A stretch of DNA of 64,000 nt from Beverwykella pulmonaria (Eukaryota; Ascomycota; Dothideomycetes; Pleosporales; Melanommataceae), in assembly GCA_001599595.1 (NCBI GenBank), contig BCHH01000003.1, forward strand, positions 2,540,263 through 2,604,262, given 5' to 3'. Positions 57,720-64,000 of this stretch are shown here, piece after piece. How positions within the stretch are numbered: position 1 is the first letter of the stretch; each line of letters starts with the position of its first letter. The position numbers and the translations under genes were made by a program. The notes beneath the pieces are model-generated. The model saw nothing but the letters and a program-made list of their open reading frames with translations. It was not told where the DNA came from and ran no database searches.

Positions 57720-59347
57720 ATGGCCATCTTCGACAGCTTCGAGCACGTCACCACATCGCCCACCCTCCTCTTGCTTGCGTCTTCGATCGTGCTCTTTACT
57801 GGATATGTTCTCGTGCATACCTTCTACTTACGCCGCCTTCCACCCAATTCACCACCCGCGGTCAGCAGCAACTTTCCGTTAACGGGTGCCTGGGGCTTTT
57901 GGAATCAGCGTTGGGACTTCGTTCAATATGCTCGTGCGCAATCAGCAACCGGCAACTTTAGCTTCCATGCCGGCCCCAATCACATTGTGGCCCTGTCGGG
58001 AGAACGCGCTCGCCAGTTGTTCTTCGACAGTCGCGATCTTGCACTCCCAGAAGGGTACGATGAGCCTAATTCAGACCAAGAAGATGCTAACGGCACACCC
58101 TAGTTATGCTGTGCTTTTCGGCTCGTCTCCCCAGGTGAAGGCGCATGATGACAGCAATCCACCCCCAGGGGAATTGTCCAACCACTTTACCCGTCGCCTG
58201 GCGTATCTGCTCAAAACGGAGCAGTTCCGCAAGAGGCTTCCCATTCTGAAATCCGATGTGCAAGACGCCATTGAAGCCATCAAGAAAGACCCTAGTGGCA
58301 TTACTGATCCATTCGAAAGCGTTTACCGCCTTGTCTTCCGCCTCACTATCAGAATCGTGGGCGCTGAGGATATCGCCAATGACCCTGTGCTCCTCGAGTC
58401 GGCTCTAAAATACTTCGAGATGATCGACCAGAGCGCAACCGCAACTTCAGTCATGTTCCCTAACTTCCCCTCGCCAGCAGTCATAAAGCGTACGTATGCC
58501 GGAGCCCGACTGTACATGATGGTGGAGAAGATCGTAAAGGAGCGGGCGGAGAGCGGAGAGAAGCACGACGACGCTCTCCAATTCATGCTAGACCAGGGCG
58601 ACAGGATGTTCAAAATCATCGAGTTCATTGTTGGATCGCTCTTTGCGGGTCTCCTCAACAGTGGCATTAACGCTGCTTGGGTTCTGTGCTTCCTCGCAAC
58701 GAACCAAGAGTGGCTCGCAAAAGCCCGTGAGGAAGTCTGCACCATTGCCGCCAAATACGCCACCAATCCCAACGCTCCTCCGCTTCACCAGTTGGACGAT
58801 GTGCCCCTCGAGGCATGGGAATCCGAATTTCCCGTTGTAGATTTGTGCCTCAAAGACTCTATTCGTATCAATCTGCTTGGCGCCGCTTTCAGGAAGAACA
58901 CCAGCGGAAAGGCGATCCCAACAGGCAAGGGTAACGAAGTGATTCCTCCTAATGCATTCGTCACGTATGCGACTGGTGACGTTCATTTGGATCCCGCCAT
59001 TTACCCGAATCCAACAAAATGGGATCCAAGTCGGTATCTGCCAGAGAAGGCCGAGGACAAGAAGGCGCCGTATGCCTGGATCGGCTGGGGAGTTGGAAGA
59101 CATCCATGCCGTAAGTCACACATACATTGCTCCTAGAAGAAGCTTACAGGTATCTGTAGTTGGCATGCGCTTCGCCAAGTTGGAACAGAACATCATCACC
59201 GCCTACTTCCTCGCTTCGTTTGACTTCACCCTCCAGAATGAGAAGGGTGTTAGATTGACAGAACCCCCGCTTGTCGATCTCAACGGACACTCAGCTATGA
59301 AGCCCAAGATACGGCCGTTTCTCAAAGTTATTCCTCGCGAGAAGTAG
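57720..59347 (+). CDS. Cytochrome P450 (P450-B), CYP51-like layout
   Basis: Three exons (57720-58054, 58104-59110, 59160-59347) with two 49-nt introns give 509 residues. The N-terminus has a membrane helix (LLLASSIVLFTGYVLVHTF) and a Pro-rich hinge (RRLPPNSPPAV). The I-helix reads AGLLNSGINAAWVL, lacking the usual acidic-threonine pair. The K-helix has KDSIR where ExxR is expected, so Asp363 replaces Glu. The heme motif is WIGWGVGRHPCLGMRFAKLE with Cys447. NSG at the I-helix and DSIR followed by AAFRKN are shared by a group of fungal P450s distantly like sterol 14-demethylase. Substrate unknown. Structure is otherwise complete, so it may be active with these variants. Confidence 0.9.
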
Positions 59348-60628
59348 ATTGTCATTGTAAAATGAAAAATACTGATGAAAAATCGATATCAAAAACGAAA
59401 TTACAGTAACTCCTACGCATCTAAGCACGGAATAAATTTCCTACATGGATTCTGAGGCAGGAATTCAGGAAGGAGATTTGGAAAAGAGATCTGGAAAAGA
59501 GATTTGGAAAGGAGATTTTGGAATAGAATCCACAGTGGCTGGCTTCAAGTGATGAGCAGCTCGTCGCCCAAATCAGCCTTCTACTTCAGCTATACTGCTC
59601 AAGATCTAAAGTACGAAAGAGGAGAGAGTAGTTTAATGTCCGCCAATTGAGGCATCCCCGTTTAATACATCTCGTTCGGCCTATTATGCCCTTCATCAAA
59701 ACACCCAATGTAATAACAATTTCAAATGCTACATTCAAATTCACTCACTGTAAGGATTTCCCTAGACCCAGAGATCTTTCCAACATGCGCCAACACTGGT
59801 CTACTCCACAGCAGGATCCCACCCTGTCTGAAACATCTCACGGCATGAAACAAAAATCCCTTTCCATTTTCTGCATTGAAAATGAAGGCGATCTGGACGC
59901 GCGTACTGTATATTCGTCCATCTTTGTTTTCGGATAAGAGCGCCAGGTTTAATCGCCGTCGGGAAAGTTTTCTAAGAACAGTAAACCTATGGTATCCAAA
60001 CATGCGTTAATTGGGGCACCCACGAGAATAATGGCTGAGTCATGGACGAGTAGGGTCGACTCTGCAGGGAAAATAAGGGAAGTTGCGGATGACGACCGTG
60101 GTCCATCGTATGCTTCATGTATCCTAGTACGTACAAGGGGAAATCGTTGATTAAATCACTCTTCCTACCTTGTGGCTGGAACGGGGTGTGCAAGAACATT
60201 TTCCTTGCCGTAGGGATTAGTTTTGTGCTAGTAGAGGAATTTGCAAGCAAATTAAGCATAGAGTTAGCTATGAAATAATCAGAACGCGCGAAATGCGAAG
60301 TTCGTTAACATGAACTAGTTTCCTACGTAACCAATCTGTAAATTGAACAGCGGCTTGAGACTTGCTTCTGCCCTAGGCCTTTAAACCTATATCTGCTAAC
60401 GCTAGCATCCTTCCTTCGGTACAGCACCCTCAGCTGCTGCACTCCATCTAGCTTCGTCCTGGGGGGCCAAGCAGAGCTAGGAAGAGGGTAGAAACATCAA
60501 GTCTGCCTAGCAAAGCCCCACTGCATTTGCCAGCAGTACTTATACTATCCCCAAATACCTTCCTAGAGACACCCCGAAAATGTAGTATGCTTCACTCGTG
60601 GACCAGCCACTTCCTTTAAGCTGAAAGC
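59348..60628. other. Intergenic stretch with tandem repeat
   Basis: It contains the short tandem array at 59471-59523. No gene is recognised; the frame at 59647-59937 lacks features. Confidence 0.5.
59471..59523. repeat. 13-14-bp tandem repeat
   Basis: Four copies of a GAGATTTGGAAAA-like unit follow each other with small changes (AGGAGATTTGGAAA, AGAGATCTGGAAA, AGAGATTTGGAAA, GGAGATTTTGGAA), about 100 bp past the P450 stop. Confidence 0.7.
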
Positions 60629-61192
60629 TCACGCTTTACCCCTCACCCACTCATCGCCCATTCGCGGCGACCATGTCGTCCAAGGTCCATCGTCGCTTAG
60701 AAACCGCTCCATCGGTGTTACATCTCCGACTGGCCCATTGTACCCTCCCCTTCCATGCTCCAAAGGCCCACTATACCCACCTCTTCCTCTCTGCCTCGCC
60801 AACTCTGCACCAAATTTCCGGATCTCGCGGAGTTGCTGGTCACGCAGGTTTTTTATCTGCAGTTCCCGGGATATAGGCTTGTTGGGAGGAGTGAAAAAGC
60901 TGGGTGCGGGCTCGAAGGTCTTGGTAGAGAGTTTAGGGGATGGTAATGGCGATGGCGACGGCGATGGAGAGAGCGAGGGGGTGTAGCGTGGGTACACGAC
61001 TACGACGCCGTCGGGGCGCTCGATTGCGCGGTAGGGGCGTGGATTGCGGGTCTTTGGTTTGCTTTTGGGTTTCGACTTCGAGGCTGGGGTTGTGATGGAG
61101 ATGGTGAGGGTTGTGGTTGGGTCGATTGTGAGGTTCAAGTTAGAATTAGCATTGGTATTGGCAACCGGGTGGGTGTTGGTTGGAGAACGCAT
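60629..61192 (-). CDS. Small basic, Ser/Pro-rich protein, unknown
   Basis: The frame from ATG 61192 to 60629 encodes 187 residues; upstream of it the frame opens only on TTG. Residues 1-50 are Asn/Thr-rich. A basic KSKPKSKPKTRNPRPYRAI block, a (SP) run (PSLSPSPSPSPLPSP), and then a conserved-looking helical segment RELQIKNLRDQQLREIRKFG with RGRGGYSGP and RGGYNGP repeats follow. This C-terminal segment suggests a real protein rather than chance, and the RGG-like motifs hint at RNA association. I do not recognise the family. Confidence 0.55.
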   Translation of the reverse strand: MRSPTNTHPVANTNANSNLNLTIDPTTTLTISITTPASKSKPKSKPKTRNPRPYRAIERPDGVVVVYPRYTPSLSPSPSPSPLPSPKLSTKTFEPAPSFFTPPNKPISRELQIKNLRDQQLREIRKFGAELARQRGRGGYSGPLEHGRGGYNGPVGDVTPMERFLSDDGPWTTWSPRMGDEWVRGKA

Positions 61193-62274
61193 GGCTGCTT
61201 GATTGATTGATTGAAGGTTAGAAGTAGGAGTGGTTGTGGAAGTCTGCAATTTGATCTTGAAATTGATAGCGCTTGAAGATGCTGTGATTATGAGGGTGTA
61301 GCCTGGTGTTGATACACCATAAGAATAACAGGAAGGAATTTACCTTTATACAGCTTACCCATCCAGCTCCTCAGCCCTTTTCCACAATCCCACCTGCTTT
61401 CCGACGTCTAGCTCCCAAAGTCCAGACCCCCCATTCCTCCTTTCTGAACCCCAAACCGTCACCATCTGACCTCAACCCTATAAGGTTGAGCGCCACTCCA
61501 GTGTGACAATCATGCGACAAAATAGCTGCCTATATTACATTGACATCATACTCGGTCGCGACGGCAATGGTCTAGAAACTATCTCTTGCAATGGTTGTGA
61601 GAAAACGTGGCAGGGAGTGAATGATGTTGGTAGTGAGGTTCGCACGCACAAGAGCTGAGCACAGCCCGTGAGGCGCGTGCGCGCCACCGAGGTCATACTT
61701 GAGGCTTAACTGGGGACTTGGACCCTGAGCGACCGTTGCGGTGGAAGTGGGAAAGAACGCAGTCAGCGGTCTGGACCGCGGAGTGGCATGTTGTTGTAGA
61801 TGAGGATCGGTGAGCTGAGGGGATGTTGTGAGGAGTGATGTCATCGCTTGGTTTTTGGGACTTGAGCGAACTGGTTCTATGAGCGACTTGAACGTCGACT
61901 GACGCACTTCAGCGGCCTCCAACTCTCATGAGCCATTTTGCGCATTTGTGCAAGCGTATCTAATAACCTTAAGAATGATATAACAAAGTTTCCTGCTGAT
62001 TGTCCTTGATTTTATTTTATTATTAGGATGTTTGCTGTTTTGCCAAGCTCCCTTCACGTGCCGTCAAAATCGGGGGGCGTCCCAACCGAGGAGCTGTGAG
62101 CTTTGGATGACGTTGTACAAAGACCGGAACCGCAAACACTATGGCCGCTTCCACAAACCCCGCGTTTGGGTTTCTTCTTCTTCTTCATCTCGACATGATA
62201 CCCTTACTGAGTCCACGCTCAATAATTGCTTCATTCCGGTGAAAAGGCCCTGCGATTGAATCGCCACACTCACC
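61193..62274. other. Divergent intergenic region
   Basis: About 1.1 kb separates the small basic protein (-) from the carrier (+), so both promoters should lie here. A GATT microsatellite sits near 61198-61212. The minus frame at 61572-61922 has no features. Confidence 0.45.
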
Positions 62275-63800
62275 ATGCCGTCCTACGTCTACAATTCACA
62301 GCTGGTACGCTTCTAATCCACCACGTGTCTAAAGCCTGTCCTGACCCCTCAGCTAGGACGCGTTCACGCTCTACCACCTCACCCAAGAAGAATCCTCCTC
62401 CCACCCCACCACCGGCCCTGCCCTCCCCGCCCTCGGCCATGCAACCTCCGGCGCCGCGGGCACCGCTATCTCCAAGCTCCTCACCTATCCACTTGATCTG
62501 GTCATAACGCGCCTCCAAGTCCAGAAGCAATTCCAGACCGACGACAACGATGCAGATTACAAGGGCATTCTCGACGCGGTGGAGAAGATCTACACCAAAG
62601 AAGGGGGAATCCAAGCATTTTACAGCGGCGTGCTGCAGGAAACCCTGAAAGGCGTCACCGACAGCTTTCTCTTCTTCCTAGCATACACATACATACGCCA
62701 GCGACGACTAAACGCCCAGGGTTCGAAGAGCCTGCCGGTGCTGGAGGAGATAGGTGCGGGTGTTGTCGCGGGCGCCTTCTCCAAGTTCTGGACGACACCC
62801 ATACAGAATATCGTTACGAGGAAGCAGACGGCCGCTTGGATAGCGGCAAGGGATCCCACAGCGACTGCTACCCCGGATATTAGCGCAAAGGATATTGCGC
62901 TGCAGATTAGACACGAGAAGGGCCTGCAGGGGTTCTGGTCGGGATACTCGGCCAGCTTGGTGTTGACCCTGAACCCAGCGATCACCTTTTTGCTGCACAG
63001 GGTACTGTTACGACTGGCTATTCCACGGTCGCGACGAGATGCACCCGGTGCTCGATTGACCTTTTTGCTGGCGGCGGTCAGTAAAGCGATGGCGTCGACC
63101 GTCACCTATCCCTTCTCCCTCGCAGAGGCCGTCGCAGACCACCGGTCCAGTCTCCGAGACGGAAAAGCCGGCAGCGGTGATCAAGTCAAAAGCCGTACGC
63201 GCCAGACAACGAACCGTCTTTAGCACCATATTCCGCATCGCCAAGACCGAGGGGCTTTGGGCTCTGTATCAAGGTCTGGGCGCCGAAGTCCTGAAAGGAT
63301 TCTTCTCTCACGGAATTACCATGCTGATGAAAGACCGCATCCATGTCATCATCGTCAACTTGTACTATTTGATCCTGAAGTCGCTCAACAAGTATCCTGG
63401 TCCGGAGGAATTGGCCAAGATGGCATCCGACCGGGCCAAGGAAGCGTACGAGCAGGGGAAGGAGCAGGTTGGAAATGTATATGAGCAAGGAAAGGAACAA
63501 ATCGGCGAGACGTATGCAAAGGGTGTCGAGGTGGCAGAGAATGCTTCGGCACGGGTGCAGAATGCCTTGTCGAGTGGGACACAGCAAGCTAGGGATGTGC
63601 TTGAGAGAGGAAAGGATGCGGCGAGCAATGCATCACAGCAGGTCAAGAGATCGTTTAGTGAGACGGATGTGAAGGATGTCGAGGCTGGGGAGAAGTGTGT
63701 GCGGAGTTTGGCTGGTAGTGTGGAGGCACAGAAGCAGGATGCTTTAGCCCAGCCCGATTTAGGGGACATTGACGCTGGGGGTAAGATGGCAAAGGAGTAA
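62275..63800 (+). pseudogene. PMP47-like carrier gene with apparent frameshift
   Basis: Exon 1 (62275-62304, MPSYVYNSQL) joins exon 2 at 62357 through a 52-nt intron. The reading has the SLC25 carrier fold of the peroxisomal PMP47/adenine-nucleotide branch: first signature YPLDLVITRLQVQ, second TTPIQNIVTRKQ, and third YPFSLA. Right after the third signature, near 63121-63126, the frame must shift by one base to continue as QTTGPVSETEKPAAVIKSKA, WALYQGLGAEVLKGFFSHG and on to 63800. The unshifted frame ends soon after at 63223. No intron explains it. The shifted tail has EQGKEQVGNVYEQGKEQIG repeats forming an amphipathic, LEA-like extension of about 130 residues. Either the gene is broken or the sequence has an error; the product would be about 490 residues. 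Confidence 0.75.
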
Positions 63801-64000
63801 AAATAACAGGGTGATGGGTTGGATAGGCTATGTAAAATTGTAGGCGCATTGGGGTGGCAAGTTTCTTCTTGTACATACAAATATCGGATTATTCTTCAAG
63901 CTATGTACTGTTGTTTGGTTTGAAATAAAAAGTACCTGGAGAGTTCGTTAACTATTGAAAGACTCCTCATTACTGATAGAATGTAATATATTTATCATAG
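63801..64000. other. Window end
   Basis: The 3' flank of the carrier gene is AT-rich, with AATAAAAAGT near 63926 as a possible polyadenylation signal. Confidence 0.4.

Noticed and set aside
43207..59347. Possible secondary-metabolite cluster linking two P450 genes
   Set aside because: The genes between are a pectate lyase, a Kelch protein and an F-box protein; there is no synthase, no tailoring partner and the P450s are 12 kb apart.

Overview
The window reads as nuclear DNA of a filamentous ascomycete (Pezizomycotina). Helotiales/Leotiomycetes is my guess from gene content, not a proven placement. The evidence is short introns (about 45-115 nt) with GT...AG ends and CTAAC/CTGAC-like branch sites, fungus-specific families (DUF6590, Zn2Cys6 regulator, NACHT receptor, CE12, PL3, GH64), and gene relics whose in-frame stops look like repeat-induced point mutation (RIP). 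No tRNA, rRNA, CRISPR array or complete transposon was recognised.

Layout. 1-2426: nothing recognised. 2427-6372: a divergent pair, a DUF6590 protein with a heptad-repeat linker (-) and an unrecognised polyproline/coiled-coil protein (+). 7505-10219: two decayed coding relics. 11679-12962: a GH64 beta-1,3-glucanase. 15047-17172: a divergent pair, rhamnogalacturonan acetylesterase (-) and a TMEM205-like membrane protein (+). 17475-19832: a six-exon Zn2Cys6 regulator. 20976-22010: a five-exon SHB17-like histidine phosphatase (-). 24260-25895: a decayed GFA/CENP-V gene and an intact nitronate monooxygenase. 27760-28444: a small coiled-coil protein. 28445-31438: AT-rich and gene-poor, with an F-box fragment. 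31439-37704: F-box protein, EamA/DMT transporter (-), aspartate racemase (-), GNAT acetyltransferase. 39150-42249: a NACHT NLR-like receptor. 43207-45049: a seven-exon P450. 45855-47180: a PL3 pectate lyase. 48565-50530: a membrane-anchored Kelch protein. 51620-52551: a broken, truncated TPR-protein relic. 53667-55166: a second F-box protein (-). 57720-59347: a second P450. 60629-61192: a small basic protein (-). 62275-63800: a PMP47-like mitochondrial-family carrier carrying an apparent frameshift.

How the genes relate. I see no operon-like unit or convincing secondary-metabolite cluster; the two P450s have no backbone synthase nearby. The secreted esterase and pectate lyase both act on pectin but lie about 30 kb apart. 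Intact housekeeping or accessory genes alternate with AT-rich stretches that hold dispersed short repeats and decayed genes, as in a rearranged, RIP-affected accessory region. All gene models with introns were spliced by eye; reading frames were checked across every stated junction.
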